This document shows positions 1-4,898 of a DNA stretch of 5,026 bases, piece after piece (position 1 is the first letter of the stretch; every line of letters starts with the position of its first letter). The position numbers were made by a program, and so were the translations under genes. The notes under the pieces are model-generated. The model did no database searches. It was not told where the DNA came from and saw nothing but the letters and a program-made list of their open reading frames with translations. Origin of the DNA: Candidatus Aminicenantota bacterium (GTDB lineage: Bacteria; Acidobacteriota; Aminicenantia; Aminicenantales; Aminicenantaceae); contig JAUWTR010000169.1 in NCBI GenBank assembly GCA_030614645.1, positions 1 through 5,026 of the forward strand, written 5' to 3'.

Positions 1-136
1 CAGCGGGGCTGCCAAAATGCTGATGTAAGGGTATGATTACTTTTTCTGGAGCTGGAAGCGGTTGCAGAGGTTTATTGCAAGTTGCTTCCTTTAATTCATG
101 CGGATGTATGCCACGAGGAAACGTCTTTGTTTTCAT
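1..136 (-). CDS. rnfC: RnfC, Rnf electron transport complex subunit C (N-terminal 45 codons, partial)
   Basis: RnfC is a peripheral subunit of the membrane Rnf complex, which couples electron flow between reduced ferredoxin and NAD+ to Na+ or H+ transport; in the family it carries the flavin/NADH-binding and [4Fe-4S] modules. Only the N-terminus is here, and the gene continues past position 1. Translating the minus strand from the ATG at 136-134 gives a start MKTKTFPRGIHPHELKE, then residues 22-45 with KPLQPLP, EKVIIPL and QHFGSPA. These match the typical RnfC opening (GGIHPxxxK, then a PLP...V.IPL.QH.G.PA pattern), which begins the barrel-sandwich domain. The ATG is chosen because family proteins start within a few residues of GGIHP and because a TTGACA-type promoter lies 30 bases upstream. 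No clear Shine-Dalgarno sequence precedes it. Cysteine clusters and NADH-site residues lie outside the window. Identification is from recognised motifs, not a search. Confidence 0.88.
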   Translation of the reverse strand, partial: MKTKTFPRGIHPHELKEATCNKPLQPLPAPEKVIIPLHQHFGSPA

Positions 137-165
137 TATTTCAATCGCTTGAATATTAGTTATAA

Positions 166-195
166 AGTGTAATAATTCTATGCTGTCTTTGTCAA
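166..195 (-). promoter_or_regulatory. Sigma-70-type promoter for rnfC
   Basis: On the minus strand a perfect -35 TTGACA (195-190) is followed after 18 bases by TACACT (171-166), which matches TATAAT at four of six positions. Transcription would begin near 159, giving a leader of about 23 nt before the rnfC ATG at 136. An alternative -10, TATTAC, lies at 15-bp spacing. The call is by consensus match and position only. Confidence 0.5.
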
Positions 196-234
196 TACAA
201 ATAACACCATGACCATGACGATGATAATAAAGTT

Positions 235-261
235 TTGCATTTTATATTAAAGTGATATAAT
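235..261 (+). promoter_or_regulatory. Extended -10 promoter for the GNAT gene
   Basis: The sequence TGaTATAAT at 253-261 is an extended -10 element with a perfect TATAAT hexamer. The upstream -35 is poor: TTGCAT at 235-240 at 15-bp spacing, or TTTTGC at 233-238 at 17 bp. This fits the relaxed -35 requirement of extended -10 promoters. Transcription would start near 268, about 33 nt before the ATG at 301. It is divergent from the rnfC promoter, with about 60 bases between the two -10 boxes' outer halves. The stretch is very AT-rich, so a chance match is possible. Confidence 0.5.
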
Positions 262-300
262 ATAAAAAAAAATAGTTTGTAAATTATATGGTGATTTGAA

Positions 301-1425
301 ATGGATGTTACTCTTAAAGAAGTAAAAAGCAAAAAAGAGCTAAAAAAGTTTATCTATCTGCCGGAAAAAATCCATAAAGATCATCCTAATTGGGTACATC
401 CGATCTATATGGATGAAAAAAAGTATTTTAATGCCAAGAAAAACAAGGGTTTTAAATACTGCGACACTAAGCTTTTGCTGGCATATAGCGGCAATAGAAT
501 AATCGGCCGTATTATGGGAATTATCAACCACAGGTACAACCAGTTTAGAAATGAAAAAACAGCTCGATTTGGTTATTTGGAAACTTGGGAAGATGAAGAA
601 ACAGTGAAAACTCTTCTGAGTAGTATTGAAAGTTGGGCCCGGGATAGCAAAATGGAAAAAATCGTCGGCCCATATGGATTTACTGACCAGGATCCCGAGG
701 GTTTCCTTATTGACGGCTTTGAGAGTCCTGTGACTATTCCAGGATATTATAACTTTGAATGGCTGCCGGATTTGGTAGAAAAACAGGGCTATAGCAAAGA
801 TATCGATTATGTTGTCTATAAACTCGATATTCCTAAAGAGTTTCCCGAGTTTTACAAAAAGATCTATGAGAGGGTTAAACGAAAAGGAGAGTTTGAGATT
901 ATAGAATTTAGGAAGCGGGCAGAACTGAAGCCATGGATCAAACCGGTTCTGAAGTTAATGAATGAGTGTTACTCTCAAAGTGATATTTATGGATATACTC
1001 CCCTGGAAGAAGAAGAGATGCAGGATTTGGCCAAACGGTATTTGCCTCTTCTTGACCCAAGGTTTGTTAAAGGAGTTAAAAAAGGGGATGAGGTTGTATC
1101 CTTTATTGTAGGAATGCCTAATTTTACAGAAGGAATACGTAAAGCCAAAGGCAGGCTTCTCCCTTTTGGGATATTCCGGGTCATGCGGGCGGCAAAAAAA
1201 ACAAAGCAGCTGGATTTATTATTAGGGGCGGTTAAAGAGAAATACCGTGGCCGCGGCTTGGATGTTTTTATGGGAGTAAAAATGCTCATGTCTGCACATA
1301 AGGCTGGCTTGGAATTGATTGATACCCACCATGAAATGGAAACAAATACTAAAGTTCGTGCGGAGATGGAAAAGATGGGGGGGGTGATTTACAAGCGCTT
1401 TCGGATATTCAAAAAACAGTTATAA
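301..1425 (+). CDS. GNAT-fold acyltransferase-like protein of the YghO / bacterial ceramide synthase-like family
   Basis: A 374-aa soluble protein with no signal peptide or membrane segment. The start is supported by GGTGAT (290-295), complementary to the 3' end of 16S rRNA, 5 bases before the ATG. The N-terminal third has the KFIYLPEKIHKDHPNWVHPI type opening seen in this family. Residues 121-142 hold the family signature, with GPYGFTDQDPEG followed by a GFESP stretch. The C-terminal GNAT half contains YRGRGL (315-320), which resembles the acyl-CoA pyrophosphate-binding RxxGxG loop, then THHEMETNTKVRAEMEKMGG (342-361) and the YKRFRIF ending. Family knowledge: most members are uncharacterised; one relative is the Caulobacter bacterial ceramide synthase, which N-acylates a sphingoid base. 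No serine palmitoyltransferase or ceramide reductase gene lies in the window, so the substrate here is unknown and acyl transfer is inferred from the fold. It appears monocistronic, divergent from rnfC and convergent with polA. Confidence 0.72.
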   Translation: MDVTLKEVKSKKELKKFIYLPEKIHKDHPNWVHPIYMDEKKYFNAKKNKGFKYCDTKLLLAYSGNRIIGRIMGIINHRYNQFRNEKTARFGYLETWEDEETVKTLLSSIESWARDSKMEKIVGPYGFTDQDPEGFLIDGFESPVTIPGYYNFEWLPDLVEKQGYSKDIDYVVYKLDIPKEFPEFYKKIYERVKRKGEFEIIEFRKRAELKPWIKPVLKLMNECYSQSDIYGYTPLEEEEMQDLAKRYLPLLDPRFVKGVKKGDEVVSFIVGMPNFTEGIRKAKGRLLPFGIFRVMRAAKKTKQLDLLLGAVKEKYRGRGLDVFMGVKMLMSAHKAGLELIDTHHEMETNTKVRAEMEKMGGVIYKRFRIFKKQL

Positions 1426-1433
1426 GAGCAATC

Positions 1434-1467
1434 TAGGCTAACAACCTGGATTATTAACCTGTTTTTT
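1434..1467 (+). terminator. Weak intrinsic terminator candidate after the GNAT gene
   Basis: Eight bases past the stop codon, AGGCTAA (1435-1441) can pair with TTAACCT (1454-1460) with one C-A mismatch and a 12-base loop. It is followed by G and a run of six T (1462-1467). The stem is short and AT-rich, so termination would be weak. Its downstream arm is shared with a degenerate copy of the short repeat motif, so the stem may be incidental. Confidence 0.3.
1443..1461 (-). repeat. Degenerate copy of the TTTATGAATAATYCAGGTTA motif
   Basis: AACCTGGATTATT (1443-1455) is the exact reverse complement of the 13 bases at 4492-4504 inside a better copy of the motif. A second AACCTG follows directly at 1456-1461. 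The TCATAAA half of the motif is missing, so this is a fragment. It lies 17 bases after the GNAT stop codon, again at a gene end. Confidence 0.45.
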
Positions 1468-1481
1468 CAAACTCGCACAAA

Positions 1482-1640
1482 TTGTAAAGGATGGACACTG
1501 GTAAGTCCCTTCTAAAGACAGGAATTTCCCCCAGCGGGGAAATCCCTTCCTGTCCTCACAGCGCTCTCCTCGAGAGTCTCTCGAGGAACCATGCCCGCGT
1601 TGTTCCGGATGGCTTTCTCCGGGATTTACCAGTATCCACC
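1482..1640 (+). repeat. Structured repeat, full copy: imperfect terminal inverted repeats around three hairpins
   Basis: The first 128 bases (1482-1609) match 4899-5026 at 124 positions without gaps. The outer arms, 1491-1509 (ATGGACACTGGTAAGTCCC) and 1621-1639, are complementary at 16 of 19 positions, plus one G-U if transcribed from the plus strand. Inside are three hairpins. Hairpin 1 pairs GACAGG (1517-1522) with CCTGTC (1549-1554) and ATTTCCCC (1524-1531) with GGGGAAAT (1536-1543), with a bulge at 1544-1548. Hairpin 2 is a perfect 8-bp stem, CCTCGAGA (1568-1575) with TCTCGAGG (1579-1586), and a 3-base loop. Hairpin 3 pairs CCGGA (1605-1609) with TCCGG (1618-1622), extendable by wobble pairs; it competes with the innermost three pairs of the outer stem. 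Length, inverted ends and lack of a transposase suggest a non-autonomous mobile element or a REP-like structured repeat. No target-site duplication is evident, so exact ends are uncertain. Confidence 0.8.
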
Positions 1641-1692
1641 CCGACTCAGCTTCCCAATTGCATGGAGCAGAGAGCCACCCCTAAATTTCATC

Positions 1693-1710
1693 TTTTATGA
1701 ATAGTACAGG
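1693..1710 (+). repeat. Short motif copy, tandem unit 1 (TTTTATGAATAGTACAGG)
   Basis: It differs from the unit at 1719-1736 by one base (A for T at 1706) and begins 26 bases before it. It lies just downstream of the polA stop when read on the minus strand. It belongs to the dispersed TTTATGAATARTYCAGG family also found at 4439-4458, 4486-4505 and 4517-4536. Confidence 0.65.
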
Positions 1711-1718
1711 CGTACTTG

Positions 1719-1739
1719 TTTTATGAATAGTTCAGGTCA
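1719..1739 (+). repeat. Short motif copy, tandem unit 2, overlapping the polA stop codon
   Basis: TTTTATGAATAGTTCAGGTC runs from 1719 to 1738, and the polA stop codon (TGA on the minus strand) occupies 1737-1739. The match to the copy at 4475-4503 extends upstream to include TACTT (1713-1717), so the conserved unit may be nearer 25-30 bases than 18. It resembles a transposon end in form, but no transposase accompanies it. Confidence 0.65.
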
Positions 1740-4412
1740 TTTAGCGTCGGCCCAATTAACTCCCCATCCTACGTGGACTTTTAGCGGCACCTTTAGAGGC
1801 AAAACATTTTCCATTTTTTTCTGAACGATTTCTTCGACTGTGTCATATTCCGCTGCCGGGACTTCAAATACTAATTCGTCATGGACCTGCAGGACCATTT
1901 TAGTTTTCAGTTGTTTTCTCTTGACCTCCTGCCAGATTTCAATCATTGCTTTTTTTATCAAATCAGCCGCAGTCCCCTGGATGGGGGTATTGAGCGCTAT
2001 GCGTTTTCCCGCTTGACGGATGAGGTTGTTTTTTTGTTTAAGCTCAGGGACCTGCCGTTTTCTTCCCAACAAGGTTTCAGAGTATCCTTTTTCTTCGGCA
2101 TCCTTAACACATTGGTCCAGGTATTCTCGCACACTGGGATATTTCTCAAAATAGAGGTCAATGAATTTTTGAGCTTCTGAATTTGAGGTGTTTAGTTCTT
2201 TTGCCAGAGAAAAAGCGGAAGTGCCGTAAATAATACTGAAATTAATAATCTTGGCTCTCTGTCTGAGTTCGTTTTCGAATAGGGATGATGTTTTACCAAA
2301 AACTTGATTGGCTGTTTCCTGATGAATGTCCCGGTTTTGGTGGAAGGTTTCAATTAGAGCAGGGTCCTCTGACATGTGAGCAAGAATCCGAAGTTCTATT
2401 TGAGAGTAATCGGCCGACAGAAACAGATAGCCGGATTCCGGGATAAATGCCTGCCTGAATCTTGGCCCCCAAGATCCTCGGGCTGGAATATTTTGAAGAT
2501 TAGGGTTGCTGCTGGAAAGTCTTCCGGTGGCGGCAACGGTTTGGTTGTAAGATGTATGAATCCTTCCTGTTTCTTGATTGATAAGCTTAGGAAGGGAGTC
2601 CGCATAGGTGGATTTTAACTTGGAGAGCTTCCGGTATTCCAGCATATATTGGGCGATAGGATAGTCTTTGGCTAATTTCTGAAGGACCTCTAGGCTGGTT
2701 GAATATCCCCGGGTTTTTTTTGTCTTTTTTGAGGCAGGAAGTTCTAATTTATCGAAAAGAATCTCAGCCAGCTGCTGGGGAGAGTTTAGATTAAATTCCT
2801 CTCTGCTGTGGGTATAGATCTTTTTCTTAAGCCTGTTTATGTGTTCGTTCAGCTCATAGGATATTGCGGCCAGCACTTTTGTGTCTATACTGACCCCCCA
2901 CATCTCCATATCGGCCAGCACTTCGATAAGCGGAAGTTCAAGGTCTCGATAGAGGATGTCGAGTTTTTTTTCTTTCAATATCGGCCAGAGGATCGAGCTG
3001 AGCTGAAGGGCTAGGTCAGCATCCTGGCAGGCATATGGGGCTGCGCGCTCGATCTTAACAGCATTCATTGTAACTTCATTTTTCCCTTTTCCGACGATTT
3101 CATTATAGGGAATAGGGTTGACATGAAGGTATCTAAGAGATAGCCGGCTTAAATTATGCTGTCCCCAGTTTGGTTCTGTAAGGTAGGAAAGGAGCATTGT
3201 GTCAAGATCGATCCCTTTGAGGGTGATCCCCTCTTTTTTAAGGACTATATAATCATATTTAAGATTCTGTCCGATCTTTTTTATCTTGGGAGAAATGAGG
3301 ACTTGCTCTAGGTGTCTAAGGGCGGTTTTCAGCGGCACTTGAGCTGGCGCTCCTGGGTGATCATGCTTAAGAGGAAGGTAGTAGGCTTTGCCAGATTGAG
3401 TAGCAAATGACATGCCGATCAATCGAGCCTGATTAGGGTATGGACTGTCAGTCTCTGTATCCAGGGATACGAAGCCTGTTTTGGAGATGTCAGTAACAAG
3501 CATTTGCAAGGCTTCTTCTGTAAGGATGGTTGTATAGTTATTTTCCCTGGTGCCTGATTTTTTCATATAGGCGGAGATCAAGGAAGAGAATTCAAGCTCC
3601 TGCAGCAGAGGGATCAAAATTTTGTAATCTGGTTCTGTTATTGCGAAATCTTCCAGCTCAAATTTGAATTTAATGTCTTTCTTGAGTGTAGCTAGTTTGC
3701 GGCTGAGCTTGAGCAGATCCAGGTTCTCTTCTATTTGTCTTTTTAGCCGGGGATTTTTTATCTGATTAAGATTTTGAGTAAGATTATCTAAGGAACCGAA
3801 TCGGGAAAGCAGTGTTTTTGCAGTCTTTTCCCCGACACCGGGGATTCCTGGAATATTGTCACTGGGATCTCCCCATAGAGTCAGGACATCGACGACTTGG
3901 GAAGGAGAGACTCCAAAGGAGTCCTTAATTGCATTTTCGTTCAAATAAACATCTTTGGCTGGATTTAATATGGAAATTGAGGGATTGACGAGCTGATATA
4001 AGTCTTTATCGGAAGATACTATTACAGTGTGTATCCCTTTTTTTTCAGCCAAACCGGCCAGGCTTCCTAATATGTCATCTGCTTCAAAGCCTGGTTTTTC
4101 AAAACATGGGGTGTTAAGTGCCCGTAATACTTTTTTTAGAACCGGCACCTGCGAGACCAGGTCTTCAGGCATTGGTTTGCGGTTGGCCTTATAGTCAGGA
4201 TACATTTTGTGCCGGAAGGTAGGTGCTTTTGTGTCAAATACGATTCCCAGATATTTTATCTCCTCTTTATCATTCATTTTTTTGAGGGTAGTTAAAAATC
4301 CATAAATTGCGTTTGTAGCAAATCCTTTGGAATTTATGAGCTGCCGTATCGCATAGTAGGAACGGTAAAGGATCGCATTACCGTCGATTAAAAATAATCT
4401 TTTTTTCTGCAA
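1737..4412 (-). CDS. polA: DNA polymerase I, with 5' nuclease, proofreading exonuclease and polymerase domains
   Basis: This 891-aa family A polymerase replaces RNA primers and fills repair gaps in the cytoplasm. The 5'-nuclease domain spans about 1-285, with LIDGN (D10), FDTKAPTFRH (D60), EADD (110-113), SSDKD (D135, D137), GDPSDN (D182, D185) and a helix-hairpin-helix GIPGVGEKTA. The 3'-5' exonuclease spans about 300-480 and looks active: DTE (D318, E320), GQNLKYD (D387) and YACQD (Y460, D464). The polymerase domain follows, with TGRLSSSNPNLQNIP (629-643), motif A SADYSQIELR (D668, E673), motif B RQRAKIINFSIIYG (R717, K721, F725, Y729) and motif C VHDE (D845, E846). Length is close to E. 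coli Pol I (928 aa). The start is TTG: no ATG or GTG precedes LIDGN in frame, and a TAA lies seven codons upstream. No Shine-Dalgarno is evident. The gene follows the 83-aa gene after 120 bp and converges on the GNAT gene. Confidence 0.97.
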   Translation of the reverse strand: MQKKRLFLIDGNAILYRSYYAIRQLINSKGFATNAIYGFLTTLKKMNDKEEIKYLGIVFDTKAPTFRHKMYPDYKANRKPMPEDLVSQVPVLKKVLRALNTPCFEKPGFEADDILGSLAGLAEKKGIHTVIVSSDKDLYQLVNPSISILNPAKDVYLNENAIKDSFGVSPSQVVDVLTLWGDPSDNIPGIPGVGEKTAKTLLSRFGSLDNLTQNLNQIKNPRLKRQIEENLDLLKLSRKLATLKKDIKFKFELEDFAITEPDYKILIPLLQELEFSSLISAYMKKSGTRENNYTTILTEEALQMLVTDISKTGFVSLDTETDSPYPNQARLIGMSFATQSGKAYYLPLKHDHPGAPAQVPLKTALRHLEQVLISPKIKKIGQNLKYDYIVLKKEGITLKGIDLDTMLLSYLTEPNWGQHNLSRLSLRYLHVNPIPYNEIVGKGKNEVTMNAVKIERAAPYACQDADLALQLSSILWPILKEKKLDILYRDLELPLIEVLADMEMWGVSIDTKVLAAISYELNEHINRLKKKIYTHSREEFNLNSPQQLAEILFDKLELPASKKTKKTRGYSTSLEVLQKLAKDYPIAQYMLEYRKLSKLKSTYADSLPKLINQETGRIHTSYNQTVAATGRLSSSNPNLQNIPARGSWGPRFRQAFIPESGYLFLSADYSQIELRILAHMSEDPALIETFHQNRDIHQETANQVFGKTSSLFENELRQRAKIINFSIIYGTSAFSLAKELNTSNSEAQKFIDLYFEKYPSVREYLDQCVKDAEEKGYSETLLGRKRQVPELKQKNNLIRQAGKRIALNTPIQGTAADLIKKAMIEIWQEVKRKQLKTKMVLQVHDELVFEVPAAEYDTVEEIVQKKMENVLPLKVPLKVHVGWGVNWADAK

Positions 4413-4438
4413 TTTGTTTTTTGTGTGACTTTAATTAC

Positions 4439-4505
4439 TAACCTGAACTATTCATAAACAATGTCGATACGTAGGATACTTCTTTTTTATGAATAATCCA
4501 GGTTA
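4439..4505 (-). repeat. Inverted pair of the short motif forming a 20-bp stem upstream of polA
   Basis: The arms at 4439-4458 (TAACCTGAACTATTCATAAA) and 4486-4505 (TTTATGAATAATCCAGGTTA) are complementary at 18 of 20 positions, with a 27-base spacer. The two non-complementary pairs (4446/4498 and 4448/4496) are A-C and C-A on the plus strand. In a minus-strand transcript they become G-U and U-G, so the polA-sense RNA could pair over all 20 positions. No T-run follows the stem on the minus strand, so it is not a classical terminator. It lies 27 to 93 bases upstream of the polA start codon. It could equally be a small insertion of about 60 bp with inverted ends. Confidence 0.7.
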
Positions 4506-4515
4506 ATTGACTTTA

Positions 4516-4546
4516 GTTATAAATAATTCAGGTTAAAGGTGGTCAA
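4516..4546 (-). promoter_or_regulatory. polA: Possible promoter for polA
   Basis: On the minus strand TTGACC (4546-4541, five of six matches) is followed after 19 bases by TATAAC (4521-4516, five of six). The -35 lies inside the last codons of the 83-aa gene and the -10 lies inside a copy of the short motif. Transcription would start near 4508 and give a leader of about 95 nt that includes the whole inverted repeat. The 19-bp spacing is suboptimal, and cotranscription from the promoter at 4812-4839 is an alternative. Confidence 0.3.
4517..4536 (+). repeat. Short motif copy at the end of the 83-aa gene
   Basis: TTATAAATAATTCAGGTTAA matches the motif with one change (A for G at 4521). It starts 30-31 bases after the equivalent position of the copy at 4486-4505 and has the same orientation. 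The stop codon of the 83-aa gene (TAA on the minus strand, 4533-4535) is made of its GGTTA end, as also happens at polA. Confidence 0.6.
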
Positions 4547-4784
4547 ATTTCCCTTCCTTTATCTCTTTAATAACTGTATTGTGTTGTTCTTTAATAAGCT
4601 GCTGGATTTTTTCTCCCAGATTTTTGTTGCTGAGGAATGAAGTATAAAATATTTTTTTTGATGTAAGCACTCTGCCGGATTTATAAATAATGGATTCTAT
4701 ATAATTGGCACCGCGTCCTTTATCCTGGGTCTGAACATGAAAGAGATTCTCTTTATGTTTGATTTCAGTATTACATCCTGACAT
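4533..4784 (-). CDS. Conserved small protein of unknown function (FHVQT type)
   Basis: An 83-aa soluble, Lys-rich protein with no signal peptide or membrane segment. The start is well supported: AGAGGA (4798-4793 on the minus strand) sits 8 bases before the ATG, and a consensus TATAAT lies about 27 bases upstream of the ATG. Visible features are LFHVQTQDKG (14-23), then YIESIIYKSGRVLTSKK (28-44), which reads as alternating beta strands, and a helical charged C-terminus with EKIQQLIKEQHNTVIKEIKE (58-77). I recall short proteins with FHVQTED-like openings and an EQH...I..GKF ending in several uncultivated and deltaproteobacterial-type genomes, but know of no established function and cannot confirm the link here. 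It lies 120 bp upstream of polA on the same strand, with the inverted repeat between them. A role tied to polA is not supported by anything except proximity. Confidence 0.75.
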   Translation of the reverse strand: MSGCNTEIKHKENLFHVQTQDKGRGANYIESIIYKSGRVLTSKKIFYTSFLSNKNLGEKIQQLIKEQHNTVIKEIKEGKFDHL

Positions 4785-4811
4785 GTAAAAATTCCTCTGC
4801 TGGATATCTCA

Positions 4812-4839
4812 ATTATACTCCTTCCAAAAATTAATTCAA
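4812..4839 (-). promoter_or_regulatory. Sigma-70-type promoter for the 83-aa gene
   Basis: On the minus strand TTGAAT (4839-4834, four of six matches to TTGACA) is followed after 16 bases by a perfect TATAAT (4817-4812). Transcription would begin near 4805, giving a leader of about 20 nt that carries the AGAGGA ribosome binding site (4798-4793) before the ATG at 4784. This is the best-placed promoter in the window and could also serve polA by read-through. Confidence 0.6.
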
Positions 4840-4898
4840 TATATGCTTGCAGAAAGTTCACAGAACCTAAAATGATTAAGGGAAAAGCGTGAAACGTG

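Noticed and set aside
340..1289. Minus-strand open frames at 340-531 and 987-1289
   Set aside because: They are antisense to the GNAT-family gene, lack recognisable domains and have no promoter or ribosome binding support.
1641..1692. Terminator or small gene between the structured repeat and the tandem motifs
   Set aside because: I found no stable stem with a T-run, no ribosome binding site and no recognisable coding signal in this stretch.
1491..1700. A 69-aa plus-strand open frame across the structured repeat
   Set aside because: It begins within the repeat arm (ATGGACACTGG), its sequence is dictated by the hairpins, and the AAAGG before the ATG is too close to act as a ribosome binding site. 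It reads out of the repeat into unrelated DNA.
1881..3014. Frames at 1881-2180, 2376-2618 and 2808-3014 (plus) and 2396-2605 (minus)
   Set aside because: All lie inside polA, whose conserved polymerase and exonuclease motifs explain the sequence; their translations are low-complexity shadows.
4439..4505. The inverted repeat as a Rho-independent terminator of the 83-aa gene
   Set aside because: The stem is AT-rich with a 27-base loop and no T-run follows it on the minus strand.
1693..4536. CRISPR array from the repeated 18-20 base motif
   Set aside because: Copies are few, degenerate, in both orientations and scattered over nearly 3 kb, with no regular unique spacers and no cas genes.
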